A stretch of DNA of 64,000 nucleotides from Streptomyces shenzhenensis (GTDB taxonomy: Bacteria > Actinomycetota > Actinomycetes > Streptomycetales > Streptomycetaceae): positions 124,001 to 188,000 of the forward strand of contig NZ_PENI01000014.1 of NCBI RefSeq assembly GCF_003688995.1, read 5' to 3'. Of this stretch, positions 26,597 to 35,656 are shown in pieces. The notes below the pieces were generated by a model, which worked only from the letters and a program-made list of their open reading frames with translations, was not told where the DNA came from and searched no databases. Position 1 is the stretch's first letter. Each line of letters starts with the position of its first letter. A program made the translations under genes and the position numbers.

Positions 26597-27858
26597 CGGC
26601 GGTAGGCGGTGGCGGCGACGGCGGGCAGGAGGGCGAGGGAGAGGATGCCGCCGGTGAGGGCGAGGGCGGGGTAGCTGGTGGCGGCGACCATGATGCCGGA
26701 GGCCATGCCGCCGGTGGCGCCGGCGATGGCGATGGAGACGTCGACGATGCCCTGGGTCTTGGCGCGAGTGGCCAACGGGACGGTGTCGGTGATGATCGCG
26801 GTGCCGGCCACGAGGCCGAAGTTCCAGCCCAGTCCCAGCAGGGCCAGGGCGAGCGCGAGGAGCGCGACGGAGTCGCCGGGCGCGACGGCCGCGAGGATGC
26901 CGGCGGCCAGCAGGGTGACGCCCGAAGCGGCAGTGACCTTCATCCGGCCGTAGCGGTCGACGAGCCAGCCCGTCAGCGGGGAGGGCAGGTACATGGCGCC
27001 GATGTGGATGGCGATGACGAGGCCGGAGGCGGCGGTGCCGTGGCCGTGATTGTGCATGTGGACCGGCGTCATCGTCATGATCGCGACCATGACGAGCTGG
27101 GTGAGGACCATGACGAGCGCGCCGAGGACCACGCCAACGCGGCCCTCCCGCGTGCCTGGGGCGTCGGCGGCGGTCGTACCGGCGGTGGCTTCGGTGCCCT
27201 CCGCCTCGGCAAGGGTGCGGGCCAGGAGCAGCGGGTCGGGGCGCAGCCAGAGGGCGAGGACGAGCGCGGCCAGCGCGTAGGCGATGCCGGAGAGGATGAA
27301 GGGCCCGGCGAGGTTGGGGATGTCGAGGGTTTCGGCGAAGGTGCCGGTGGGGGCGGCGAGGTTGGGGCCGGCGACGCCGCCGAGGGTCGTGGCGACCAGG
27401 ACGGTGGAGACCGCGCGGGCCCGGTGGCCGGGTGCGGCGAGGTCGGCTCCGGCGTAGCGGGCCTGGAGGTTGGTGGCGGTGCCCGCGCCGTAGACGGACA
27501 GGGCGATGAACAGCAGGACCGGGTTGTCCAGGATGGCGGCGACGATGACGCCGGCCGAGCCGATGGCTCCGGTGAGGTACCCGGCGGCGAGGCCGGGACG
27601 GCGGCCGCGGGCCTGGGAGATACGGCCGACCGCGATCGCGGCGAGGGCGGATCCAGCGGTGAACAGGGCGCTGGGCAGTCCGGCGAGGCTGGTGGAGCCG
27701 AGCATGTCCTGGGCGAGCAGGGCGCCGACGGTGACGCCGGCGGCGAGCCCGGCTCCGCTGAGGATCTGGGAGGCGACCAGAACGCGCAGAATCCTGGGCT
27801 GGGCCTGGGCGGGGTCAGATATGGAGGCCGTCGTACTGGCGGGCGCGGTGCTGGTCAT
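26593..27858 (-). CDS. MFS transporter of the sulfur island
   Basis: The 421-residue protein has 12 hydrophobic segments and MFS motif A-like loops (GRISQARGRRPGLAAGYL and GWLVDRYGRMKVTAASGV). A His-rich loop, PVHMHNHGHG, between helices 6 and 7 or 7 and 8 could bind metal. GGAAAAGAG precedes ATG 27858. It is followed by the TusA-like gene with a 4-bp overlap. The substrate is unknown; export of a sulfur compound is a context guess. Confidence 0.8.
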   Translation of the reverse strand: MTSTAPASTTASISDPAQAQPRILRVLVASQILSGAGLAAGVTVGALLAQDMLGSTSLAGLPSALFTAGSALAAIAVGRISQARGRRPGLAAGYLTGAIGSAGVIVAAILDNPVLLFIALSVYGAGTATNLQARYAGADLAAPGHRARAVSTVLVATTLGGVAGPNLAAPTGTFAETLDIPNLAGPFILSGIAYALAALVLALWLRPDPLLLARTLAEAEGTEATAGTTAADAPGTREGRVGVVLGALVMVLTQLVMVAIMTMTPVHMHNHGHGTAASGLVIAIHIGAMYLPSPLTGWLVDRYGRMKVTAASGVTLLAAGILAAVAPGDSVALLALALALLGLGWNFGLVAGTAIITDTVPLATRAKTQGIVDVSIAIAGATGGMASGIMVAATSYPALALTGGILSLALLPAVAATAYRR

Positions 27859-27948
27859 GTCTCTTTTCCGGAGTGGAGGTGAGCGATTGCGGGACCGGTG
27901 GGAAGGGCGTGGCGGACGTGGTGGTCCCGTCCAGGGGGTGCGGCCGTC

Positions 27949-28000
27949 GTGCACCGGCCCGGCACCGGGTGAGCAACGCGGACACGGCGGGCCGGTGCAC
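27949..28000 (-). terminator. Hairpin downstream of the CGS remnant
   Basis: GTGCACCGGCCCG at 27949-27961 is complementary to 27988-28000 (13 perfect pairs, 26-nt loop). It lies directly after the stop of the cystathionine gamma-synthase remnant and before the MFS gene, so it would separate the two transcripts. Confidence 0.55.
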
Positions 28001-28009
28001 GGGGTGGGT

Positions 28010-28540
28010 TCAGTCGGCGTCGAGGGCCTGGGCGAGGTCGGCGATGAGATCGCCGGCGTCTTCGAGGCCGACGGGCAGGCGGACCATGCTGTCGGCGATG
28101 CCCCGCTTGGCCCACTCGGCCGGGTCCAGGCCGTGGTGGGCGGTGGTGATCGGCTGGGTGACCAGGGACTCGGCTCCACCGAGGCTGGGCACGATGGCGA
28201 ACAGGCGCAGCCGGTCCACCATCGCGGCGGTCTGCTCGACGTCCGCGTCCAGAACGGCACTGAGCATGGCGCCTCCGCGAATCTGTGCGTCCACGATTCG
28301 CTTGTGCCCGCCGCTGGCCAGCCCCCGGGTAGTGAACGCGGGTGGGTGGCGAGGAAGGCTGCGACGGCCGCGGCGGTGGTGTTCTGCGCGCGGACCCGGA
28401 CGGGAAGGGAGCGCAGGAGCGGGCGAGGAGGAACGCGGTCTCGGGGGCGATGACCTGGCCGAGGTTCCTGCGCCGCGTCGCGACCGGGGCCAACAGGTCG
28501 GCGGGGCCGATCAGGACGCCTGCGGTCAGGTCGGAGTGCC
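28010..28540 (-). pseudogene. Cystathionine gamma-synthase-type gene, C-terminal part
   Basis: The right piece (about 28540-28300) reads LTAGVLIGPADLLAPVATRR then NLGQVIAPETAFLLAR, the family's post-Lys region. A frame change at about 28420 garbles 'RTLPxRVRAQNTTA'. The last piece, in another frame, reads LRLFAIVPSLGGAESLVTQP then RLPVGLEDAGDLIADLAQAL and ends at TGA 28010. The N-terminal half with the PLP Lys is missing. Such enzymes make or split cystathionine or methionine; this copy cannot work. Confidence 0.7.
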
Positions 28541-29051
28541 CGCCGAGCCGGCCTGGGGCGCCGTCGGCTGGCTCGGCGGCCAAGGCGACGTTCTCCGTTC
28601 CCGCGCGAAGGCCGCGCTCCTGGCCTCCGCCGTCGACGGCCGGTTCCAGCCGTACCTCGTCGCGTACGTACAGGGCGGCGGCGCCCTCGGGCGCGTACAT
28701 CTTGTGCCCCACGATCGTAAGCAGGTCAACGCCCAGCCCGTCGACGTCGAGGGCGAGCGCGTCGGCCAGGGCTGCCGGGTGGACGAGTCCGTCATTGTCG
28801 ACGGAGCCTGAGGAGGTGAAGACGACCCCGCCGTGCCGGGCGCCGATCAGACCGGCGAACTGGGCATGGGCCTCCGCGAGCGCCCGGCGGGGCTCCTGGG
28901 CGAGGGGGCGGCTGCTGGAGGAGCTGCCGAAGAAGTTCGTCAGGTGCGGCCGCATCGCCTCGGCGACCCGGGCGGTGGCGTTGCAGTCCAGATAGACCGG
29001 CCCGTCGGCAAGCCCCAGGGGCGACGGGAGGCCGAGAACTGGGTCGATCAC
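28540..29051 (-). pseudogene. Cysteine desulfurase (NifS/IscS-type), internally deleted
   Basis: The gene starts at GTG 29051, overlapping the rhodanese-regulator stop (GTGA). It reads VYLDCNATARVAEAMRPHL, RALAEAHAQFAGLIGAR and VVFTSSGS, then jumps to GLVHPAALADAL and on to VDLLTIVGHKMYAPEGAAAL and GGGQERGLRAGTENVALA. The PLP Lys (GHK) survives, but the 'ATEHPAV' and 'NNExG' segments and everything after the 'GTENV' motif are gone. It fuses at its end to the cystathionine gamma-synthase remnant. It once supplied sulfane sulfur to the neighbouring rhodanese/TusA proteins. Confidence 0.75.
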
Positions 29052-29725
29052 GTCAGGTTCGAGGCGTCGACGGGCAGCTCCGACAGGCGCCACTCCAGCA
29101 TGCCGTCATTGAGGCGGATCGCCCGCCGTCCACGGTCGGTCAGCAGCCGCACCGCGTCGTAGGCCAGGACGCAGTACTCGCCGCGGCAGTAGACGACGAT
29201 CTCCAGGTCCTCGGGCAACTCGTTGATCCGGTCGGCAAGTTCCTCGACCGGGATGGAGACGGCGCCGGGGATGTGCCCGGCCTGGTACTCCTCGACCGGC
29301 CGCACGTCGAGCACGACGACGTCCCCGGCGGCGACGCGGGCGCGCAGCTCCGCACGGCTGAGCTCGGCGGCGGTGTCCTCGCCGAGGTAGGCGTCGCGCG
29401 CGGCGGGCACGGCGGCCTGGTGGGCTTCGGCGACCTTGCGCAGCAGTGCGAACAGCTGGGCGACGTCGTCGCCGGCGAGCCGGTAGTGGATGCGCACACC
29501 CTCGCGGCGGGTCGTGACGAACCCGGCCTGCTTGAGCGTCTGCAGATGCGCGGACGCGGTGGTCAGGTTCAGCCCGGCCGCCTTCGCCAGCGCGTCCACG
29601 GTGCGCTCGCCCTGGGCCAGCAGATCCAGCAGCTCCAGGCGTTTTCCGCTGGCCAGCGCCTTGCCGCTGGCCGCGAACGCGTCGTACAGACGGGCCTTCG
29701 TCGCACTCTTCGTGTTCTCCGACAT
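29048..29725 (-). CDS. ArsR-family regulator fused to a rhodanese domain
   Basis: Residues 1-100 are an ArsR/SmtB winged helix (GERTVDALAKAAGLNLTTAS, AHLQTLKQAGFVTTRREGVR). Residues about 120-215 are a rhodanese domain (VVVLDVRPVEEYQAGHIPGA, active loop YCRGEYCVLA with the catalytic Cys). Such fusions are thought to sense reactive sulfur species. GGAGG precedes ATG 29725. It is divergent from the persulfide dioxygenase-like gene, with a palindromic site between them, and is translationally coupled to the desulfurase remnant. Confidence 0.88.
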   Translation of the reverse strand: MSENTKSATKARLYDAFAASGKALASGKRLELLDLLAQGERTVDALAKAAGLNLTTASAHLQTLKQAGFVTTRREGVRIHYRLAGDDVAQLFALLRKVAEAHQAAVPAARDAYLGEDTAAELSRAELRARVAAGDVVVLDVRPVEEYQAGHIPGAVSIPVEELADRINELPEDLEIVVYCRGEYCVLAYDAVRLLTDRGRRAIRLNDGMLEWRLSELPVDASNLT

Positions 29726-29739
29726 TGGCATCCTCCATA

Positions 29740-29751
29740 AATCCATGGATT
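29740..29751. promoter_or_regulatory. ArsR-type operator in the divergent promoter
   Basis: AATCCATGGATT is a perfect 12-bp palindrome in AT-rich surroundings, the only AT-rich patch nearby, 15 bp from the regulator's start. It probably controls both directions. Confidence 0.55.
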
Positions 29752-29813
29752 ATTGTAGTTGAGTCTGGTGGGTGTGACCACATGCCCCCGTTCTAGAGAA
29801 CTTGGAGGATGCC

Positions 29814-31193
29814 GTGGGCTTCGCGGACGATCACCTCATCCCGCTGGTCGACGAAGGGCTGGGCAACAGCGCCTACCTGCTCGACCTCGGCGACGGCCGC
29901 GCCCTGGCCATGGACGCCAGCCGCGACCTGCGCGACCTGCGGGCGGCAGCCGAGCGGCGCCGGCTGCACGTCGCGTTCGCCGCGGACACACATCTGCATG
30001 CCGACTTCCTCTCCGGTGCCGTCCAGCTCGGCCACGACACCGGCGCCACGATCCTGGCCTCCGCCGCCGGACGGCGTGCCTTCGACCACCAGCGCCTGGC
30101 CGACGGCGACGAGGTCGATCTCGGCGGGCTGACGCTGCGGGCGCTTGCCACCCCTGGGCACACCGATGAGCATCTGTCCTTCCTGCTGCTGGACGGCAGC
30201 CGGAAGCTCGGGGTGTTCACCGGCGGGTCGCTGATCGTGAACTCCGCCGCCCGCACCGATCTGCTCGGCCCGCAGCGCACCGAGGAACTCGCCCGGGCCC
30301 AGTACCGGTCGCTGAAGCAGCTGACCGCCCTGCCGGACGCGACCGCGGTGTGGCCCACCCACGGCGCCGGCTCCTTCTGCTCCGTCCCGCCCGGCACCGA
30401 GCGCACCACCACGATCGGCGCGCAAAAGCAGGCCAACCCGCTGCTCGGCGCACCAGACGAGGACGCCTTCGTCTCCCAGCTGATCGGGAGCCTGGGCACC
30501 TACCCCGCCTACTTCGACCGGCTGGGCGGGATCAACCGGCGCGGCCCGGCGGTGCTGACCGCGCAGCCGCTGCTGCCCGCCCTGTCCGCACAGCAGGTGC
30601 GGGCCCTGATGGCCGACGGCGGCCACGTCGTCGACGTCCGCCCGGCCGCCGACTACGCCGCCGGCCACATCCCCGGCTCCCTGTCCATCCCGCTACGCGG
30701 CCAGTTCGCCACCTGGCTCGGCTGGCTCCTGCCCGACACCGCACCCATCGCCTTCGTCACCGGCGCCGATCAGGATCTGAGCGAGATCGTCTGGCAGTCC
30801 TACAAGATCGGCTACGAGCACCTCGCCGGCCACCTCGCGGGCGGCATGGACGCCTGGCTCGCCAACGGAAACCCCCAGACCACCACGGCTTTCGTCACCG
30901 CCGACCGCGCCGCGGGCCGCCCGTACGTCGACGTCCGGCAGGAAGCCGAGTTCACCGCCGGGCACGTCCCCGGCGCGGCTCACGTCGAGCTCGGTGGTCT
31001 GGCCGCCGCTGCCGCCGACACACCCGTGGGCGCGGTCGTGGCCTGCGGGCACGGCGAGCGGGCCATGACCGCCGCCAGCCTCCTGGAGCGCGCCGGCCAC
31101 ACCGATGTCGCCGTCCTCGACGGCGGACCGGCCGACTACGCCGCCGCCCGAGGCCAGCACCTCGTCCAGGGCACGGAGGGCACCCGTTCGTGA
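29814..31193 (+). CDS. Metallo-beta-lactamase/rhodanese protein, persulfide dioxygenase-like
   Basis: Residues 1-240 are an MBL fold of the ETHE1/persulfide dioxygenase type: DTHLHADFLSGAVQLG, TPGHTDEHLSFLL, FTGGSLIVNSAARTDLLG, WPTHGAGSFCS. Two rhodanese-like domains follow (about 260-350 and 365-455). The first lacks a catalytic Cys (FVTGADQDLS), while the second has AVVACGHGERA. It would oxidise or transfer persulfide sulfur in the cytoplasm. I chose GTG 29814 because GGAGG is five bases upstream; TTG 29802 lies within that site. The next gene overlaps by GTGA. Confidence 0.85.
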   Translation: MGFADDHLIPLVDEGLGNSAYLLDLGDGRALAMDASRDLRDLRAAAERRRLHVAFAADTHLHADFLSGAVQLGHDTGATILASAAGRRAFDHQRLADGDEVDLGGLTLRALATPGHTDEHLSFLLLDGSRKLGVFTGGSLIVNSAARTDLLGPQRTEELARAQYRSLKQLTALPDATAVWPTHGAGSFCSVPPGTERTTTIGAQKQANPLLGAPDEDAFVSQLIGSLGTYPAYFDRLGGINRRGPAVLTAQPLLPALSAQQVRALMADGGHVVDVRPAADYAAGHIPGSLSIPLRGQFATWLGWLLPDTAPIAFVTGADQDLSEIVWQSYKIGYEHLAGHLAGGMDAWLANGNPQTTTAFVTADRAAGRPYVDVRQEAEFTAGHVPGAAHVELGGLAAAAADTPVGAVVACGHGERAMTAASLLERAGHTDVAVLDGGPADYAAARGQHLVQGTEGTRS

Positions 31194-32458
31194 ACGCCAC
31201 CCCGACGGCCACTCCACCGACGGACGCCGCCGGGCAGCCCGTAAGGCTCGGACTGCGGGAGAACTGGCTGCAGTTCACCCTGCTGATCATCGTCAACGTC
31301 TGCGTCGGCGGCCTGGTCGGTCTGGAGCGCACCACCGTCCCGCTCATCGGCTCCGAGACGTTCGGCCTGAGCAGCGACCTGGCCGTCTTCTCCTTCATCA
31401 TCGCCTTCGGCATCACCAAGGCCCTGACCAACCTCGCCGCCGGAGCGCTCACCTCCCGCTTCCGCCGCAAGCAACTCCTGGTCACCGGCTGGCTGCTCGG
31501 CATTCCCGTCCCCTTCGCCCTCGCCTGGGCGCCCTCGTGGGACTGGATCGTCGCGGCCAACGTCCTGCTCGGCCTGAACCAGGGCCTGACCTGGTCGATG
31601 ACCGTCAACATGAAGATCGACCTCGTCGGCCCTGCCCGACGCGGGCTGGCCACCGGACTGAACGAAGCCGCCGGCTATGCCGCGGTCGGCGTCACCGCCC
31701 TGCTCACCGGCTACCTCGCCACCAGCTACGGCCTGCGCCCCGTGCCGGAGCTCATCGGCGTGGTCTTCGTGGTCGCGGGCCTCGCTCTGGCTGTCGTCGT
31801 CCGCGACACCGCCGCCCACGTCGCCCTCGAACTGGCCCACCACACCACGCCCTTGCCGACCGACGAGGACGCCGGGCTGAAGGCCACGTTCACCCGCACC
31901 TCCTGGCGCAACCGCTCCCTGCGCGGCGCCAGCCAGGCAGGGCTGATCAACAACCTCAACGACGGCCTCACCTGGGGCGTCTTCCCCCTGCTGTTCACCG
32001 ACCACGGTCTCGGTCTGGCCGCCGTCGGCCTGATCAAGGGCCTGTACCCCATCCTGTGGGGCCTCGGACAGATCGCCACCGGCCACCTCGCCGACCGCAT
32101 CGGCCGCAAGCCCCTGATCGTCTACGGGATGCTCGTCCAGGCCGGCGGCTTCGTCCTCGCCCTCACCCTGCTCGACCGCCCACTGCTCGCGGGCGTCCTC
32201 TCCGCGGTCTTCCTCGGCCTGGGCACTGCCATGGTCTACCCGGCCCTCATCGCGTCCGTCTCCGGCCACGCCCACCCGGCATGGCGGGCCAACGCCCTCG
32301 GGACCTACCGGTTCTGGAGGGACATCGGCTACGCCGCCGGCGCGCTGGTCGCCGGCATCCTCGCCGACGCCCTCGGCCTCAACGCCACCGTCATCGCCGC
32401 CGCCGTCCTCACCGCCGTCTCCGGACTCCTCGCCGCCCGCTGGATCACAGACTGCTGA
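31190..32458 (+). CDS. MFS transporter coupled to the MBL-rhodanese gene
   Basis: The 422-residue protein has 12 membrane segments with MFS loops LTSRFRRKQLLVTGWLLG and HLADRIGRKPLIVYGML. GTG 31190 overlaps the stop of the upstream gene, so they form a pair that is probably coregulated by the ArsR-rhodanese protein. The substrate is unknown; a sulfur-containing anion is a reasonable guess. Confidence 0.85.
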   Translation: MNATPTATPPTDAAGQPVRLGLRENWLQFTLLIIVNVCVGGLVGLERTTVPLIGSETFGLSSDLAVFSFIIAFGITKALTNLAAGALTSRFRRKQLLVTGWLLGIPVPFALAWAPSWDWIVAANVLLGLNQGLTWSMTVNMKIDLVGPARRGLATGLNEAAGYAAVGVTALLTGYLATSYGLRPVPELIGVVFVVAGLALAVVVRDTAAHVALELAHHTTPLPTDEDAGLKATFTRTSWRNRSLRGASQAGLINNLNDGLTWGVFPLLFTDHGLGLAAVGLIKGLYPILWGLGQIATGHLADRIGRKPLIVYGMLVQAGGFVLALTLLDRPLLAGVLSAVFLGLGTAMVYPALIASVSGHAHPAWRANALGTYRFWRDIGYAAGALVAGILADALGLNATVIAAAVLTAVSGLLAARWITDC

Positions 32459-32489
32459 CTGCCCGGCGGAGCTCCGGAATCATCGGCGG

Positions 32490-32765
32490 ATGGTCAACAG
32501 CAGGGAGCGCTCGGGACTTCGGCACTTGCTGGACGGCGTCGTCTCGCACCACCTCAGCGGGCACACGCACGCCACCCTCGACGCGGCGTTCACGGACCCG
32601 GCCATGTCGGAGGTCTCCCAGGAGGAGGGATCGCTGCGCGTACGACTCGAACGCAGCTACGCCCAGGTCTCCGACGACGACCTCTCCCAGGTCGCGCAAC
32701 ACATCCTGCCCCGAGGGAACCTCACCGCCGCGACCCGCAACGGGAGACAAGATCCGCTCTGGGCA
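32490..32765 (+). pseudogene. N-terminal fragment of an uncharacterised protein
   Basis: From ATG 32490 about 90 codons read LRHLLDGVVSHHLSGHTHAT, then VSQEEGSLRVRLERSYAQVS and ATRNGRQDPLWA, a coherent small domain. It reminds me weakly of N-terminal domains seen on some abortive-infection-like proteins, but I cannot confirm that. Past 32770 the frame loses sense and enters integrase remnants. Confidence 0.4.
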
Positions 32766-32814
32766 AGGTCGTCACCCCCGGAGACCCCCAAGAGGATCCG
32801 ACGTGAACTGGCCC

Positions 32815-33015
32815 GCCCTTGCCAGCCATTCACGCGCTGCCCGCCAAGAAGATCCGGACCTTGCACACCGCCGGCCTCGCTCTCTCCCGAGGTACGGCGC
32901 AGCTAGCTGCGGCACACCATCAACCTGGAGGAGGCCACCCACCAACTCGCCGCCGACTGGACGGCCTACCGCCACCAACGGTGGCACGCCTCGGCCAACC
33001 CCCACCTTGCACGAT
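32815..33015 (+). pseudogene. Tyrosine integrase remnant
   Basis: Two frame pieces, ALPAKKIRTLHTAGLALSRG and then HTINLEEATHQLAADWTAYR with HQRWHASANPHL, match the central part of phage-type integrases found in Streptomyces. Both ends and the catalytic residues are absent. Confidence 0.5.
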
Positions 33016-33044
33016 GTCTTCGCGGCGGGAGTGCCCGCGGATGG

Positions 33045-33213
33045 CGCGGCCGGTGATCTCAGGTCGTACGGGGGCTGTGCGGCGGGGGCGAAGGTCACTT
33101 CGTGCTCGGTGCCGGCGATGCGGATGAGTCCGGCCTTCTGCCTCATCGCCGTCTGGTACCAGCGGGAGCCGGTGCCGTTGTAGCGGCGGACGTACAGGTC
33201 GCCGCCCACGTCT
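33045..33213 (-). pseudogene. DUF2255-type protein fragment
   Basis: The minus strand reads GGDLYVRRYNGTGSRWYQTA then MRQKAGLIRIAGTEHEVTFA. This matches the conserved core of DUF2255 proteins (consensus 'L-Y-V-R-x-Y-x-G-x-x-S-x-W-Y'). The start and C-terminal end are missing. It lies directly downstream of the SDR gene. Confidence 0.55.
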
Positions 33214-33223
33214 TCGGGGGGTC

Positions 33224-33991
33224 TCAGTGGGCGGTGTAGCCGCCGTCCACGGGCAGGGCGACTCCGGCGACAAGGCTGGCGGCGGGGCTGCACAGCCAGA
33301 CGGCCGCGGCGGCGACCTCGTCGGCTGTGCCGAGGCGACCGATGGGCTGCTGCTGCATGATCGCGGCCATGGCTTCGGCCTGGCCTTCGAGCATGTCGGC
33401 GACCATGGGGGTCTCGATCACGCCGGGGCAGACGGCGTTGATGCGGATGCCTCGGGGGGCGTATTCGACGGCGGCGCTCCTGGTCAGGCCGATCACGCCG
33501 TGCTTGGAGGCGTGGTAGGCGGCGCGCTCGGGCAGGCCGACCAGGCCGCCGAGGGAGGAGTTGTTGACGATGGCGCCGGAGCCCTGGCTGCGCATCTGGC
33601 GCAGTTCGTGCTTCTGGGCGGCCCAGACGCCGCGCAGGTTGACGGCGTTGACGCGGTCGAAGTCCTCGGCCTTCTCGTCGGCGGCGTCGGAGGGCGGGGC
33701 CTGGATGCCGGCGTTGTTGAACGCCATGTCCAGGCGGCCGTAAGTGGCCACCGCCTGGTCGACCATGGCGGCGGCCTGGTCCTCGTCGGTGACGTCGCAC
33801 ACGACGCCGATGGCCTGGTGGCCGGCATCGGTGAGTTCCTTGGCGGCCGCCTCGACCGCATCCTTGTTGACGTCGGCCAGGACAACGGCCGCGCCGGCCC
33901 GAGCGAAGAGGCGGGCGGCCGCCAGGCCCATGCCGGAGGCGGCACCGGTGACCAGGGCGACCTGGCCTTCGAAGTTGTACTGCGGGTTCAT
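33224..33991 (-). CDS. SDR-family oxidoreductase
   Basis: A classical short-chain dehydrogenase of 255 residues: cofactor motif TGAASGMGLAAARL, NNAG (FNNAGIQAP), catalytic Tyr-Lys in AYHASKHGVIGLTRSAA, and C-terminal PVDGGYTAH. An NAD(P)-dependent alcohol/ketone reaction is likely. I chose ATG 33991; an in-frame TTG 34006 is the alternative, and neither has a clear Shine-Dalgarno. It is the last gene of the CMD-cupin-ADH-SDR run. Confidence 0.88.
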   Translation of the reverse strand: MNPQYNFEGQVALVTGAASGMGLAAARLFARAGAAVVLADVNKDAVEAAAKELTDAGHQAIGVVCDVTDEDQAAAMVDQAVATYGRLDMAFNNAGIQAPPSDAADEKAEDFDRVNAVNLRGVWAAQKHELRQMRSQGSGAIVNNSSLGGLVGLPERAAYHASKHGVIGLTRSAAVEYAPRGIRINAVCPGVIETPMVADMLEGQAEAMAAIMQQQPIGRLGTADEVAAAAVWLCSPAASLVAGVALPVDGGYTAH

Positions 33992-34090
33992 GAGGAGAAG
34001 ATCCAATCGTTGCGGTGGCGGCAGCCGGCCCGCCGGCCGTGGTCCGGGGGCATGCGTGACCGCAGAGCACGGCTCGGCGCGGTGCGGGGG

Positions 34091-35107
34091 TCAGGGGCGC
34101 AGGAGGGTCTTGATGGCGCGGCGCTCGTCCATGGCCTTGTAACCCTCTGCGGCCTGCTCCAGGGGCAGGGTGAGGTCGAAGACCTTGCCCGGGTTGATGC
34201 GGCCGTCCAGGACGAGCTGGATGAGGTGGGGCAGGTAGGCGCGGACCGGGGCGGGGCCGCCGCGCAGGGCGACGTGGGAGAAGAACAGCTCCGCGCCGTC
34301 GATCGTGACGCCGTGCGGGACGCCGACGAAGCCGATGTTGCCGCCGGGGCGGGTGGAGTTGAGGGCCTGCCGCATGGCGTCGGGGGTGCCCACGCATTCC
34401 AGGACGGCGTCGGCGCCGATGCCGTCGGTCAGCTCCTTGATCCGGGCCGCACCCTCCTGGCCGCGCTCGGTCACGATGTCGGTGGCGCCGAACTCGCGGG
34501 CCAGCTTCTGGCGGGGCTCGTGGCGGGACATGGCGATGATCCGCTCGGCCCCGAGTTCCCTGGCCGCGATGACCGCGCACAGGCCGACCGCGCCGTCCCC
34601 GACGACGGCGACGGTGTCGCCGGGCTCGACCTCGGCGGCCCGGGCCGCGTACCAGCCGGTGCCCATCACGTCAGAGCAGGCCAACAGGCTGGGGATGTGT
34701 TCCTCGGCGACGTCGCCGGGCACGTGCACGAGGGTGCCGTCGGCTAGGGGCACGCGAACGTACTCGGCTTGGGCGCCGCCGACGAACTCGCGGTGCAGAC
34801 AGGACGTGTGGTAGCCGTTCGCGCAGTTGGGGCAGGTGTTGTCGGAGGCGAAGAAGGAGCCGATCACCAGCCGGCCGGGCTTGATGCCGGTCACGTCGCC
34901 GCCGACCTCTTCGACGACGCCGATGTACTCGTGGCCGCCCGGGGTGGGCTCGGCGACGTCGTTGATACCCCGGTAGTCCCACAGGTCCGAGCCGCACACG
35001 CAGGTGGCGACGGTGCGGATCACCGCGTCCGTCGGCTGCTGGACGACGGGCCTGGGCCGGTCTTCGACCCGGAGGTCACGAGGAGCGTGCAGCACGGTTT
35101 GGCGCAT
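34091..35107 (-). CDS. Zinc-dependent alcohol dehydrogenase
   Basis: The 338-residue medium-chain dehydrogenase has catalytic zinc ligands in CVCGSDLW and GGHEYIGVV, a structural Cys cluster (NTCPNCANGYHTSC), and the Rossmann motif VVGDGAVGLCAV. It oxidises alcohols or reduces aldehydes with NAD(P). It lies between the SDR and cupin genes in a common Streptomyces arrangement linked to quinone or aldehyde stress. Start ATG 35107. Confidence 0.9.
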   Translation of the reverse strand: MRQTVLHAPRDLRVEDRPRPVVQQPTDAVIRTVATCVCGSDLWDYRGINDVAEPTPGGHEYIGVVEEVGGDVTGIKPGRLVIGSFFASDNTCPNCANGYHTSCLHREFVGGAQAEYVRVPLADGTLVHVPGDVAEEHIPSLLACSDVMGTGWYAARAAEVEPGDTVAVVGDGAVGLCAVIAARELGAERIIAMSRHEPRQKLAREFGATDIVTERGQEGAARIKELTDGIGADAVLECVGTPDAMRQALNSTRPGGNIGFVGVPHGVTIDGAELFFSHVALRGGPAPVRAYLPHLIQLVLDGRINPGKVFDLTLPLEQAAEGYKAMDERRAIKTLLRP

Positions 35108-35192
35108 GGTTCTTTCCGTATCTCGCGAAACAAGCAGGGGGTGCCGGATGACTTCCGGCGCCGGGAGGTGTCAGGAGCTGCGGGGCCAGGGG

Positions 35193-35585
35193 TCAGGAGC
35201 TGCGGGGGCCCGCGTACTCGGCGTCGCTGACGTGCTCCAGCCAGTCGACGTCGTCGCCCTCCCACAGGGCGATGTGCGCCATGAACCGGTCCGGGGCCGC
35301 ACCGTGCCAGTGCTCCTCACCGGCCGGAGTGAAGATGACATCCCCGGGGCGAGCCTCGACGATCTCGCCGCCGCGGGCCTGGATCAGGGCGATGCCCTCG
35401 ACGATGCAGAGGGTCTGGCCCAGGCCGTGGGAGTGCCAGGCGGTGCGGGCACCGGGGGCGAAGCGGACCAGGTTCGCCCGCGCGCGGGACGGCTCCTCGC
35501 CGCGGTAGATCACATCCGCCCAGGCGTCCCCGGTGAACATCTCCGCCGGCAGCTTCAGGGTCGCCGGGGGCTGCACAATTTCCAT
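35193..35585 (-). CDS. Cupin-domain protein
   Basis: The 130-residue single-domain cupin has motif 1 (ARTAWHSHGLGQTLCIVEG) and motif 2 (PGDVIFTPAGEEHWHGA) with metal-binding His residues. It is similar to cupins paired with carboxymuconolactone decarboxylase-like proteins. The reaction is unknown. Start ATG 35585. Confidence 0.85.
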   Translation of the reverse strand: MEIVQPPATLKLPAEMFTGDAWADVIYRGEEPSRARANLVRFAPGARTAWHSHGLGQTLCIVEGIALIQARGGEIVEARPGDVIFTPAGEEHWHGAAPDRFMAHIALWEGDDVDWLEHVSDAEYAGPRSS

Positions 35586-35656
35586 GATCCGTAATCCTTC
35601 GCGTACAAGTGGGTGGTGCGCCGTGGGGGCGCCGCCGGGGCCGAGCGGGGGCGGGA

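Noticed and set aside
26566..27882. A 438-codon Gly/Asp-rich plus-strand frame
   Set aside because: Antisense of the MFS transporter, with no domain.
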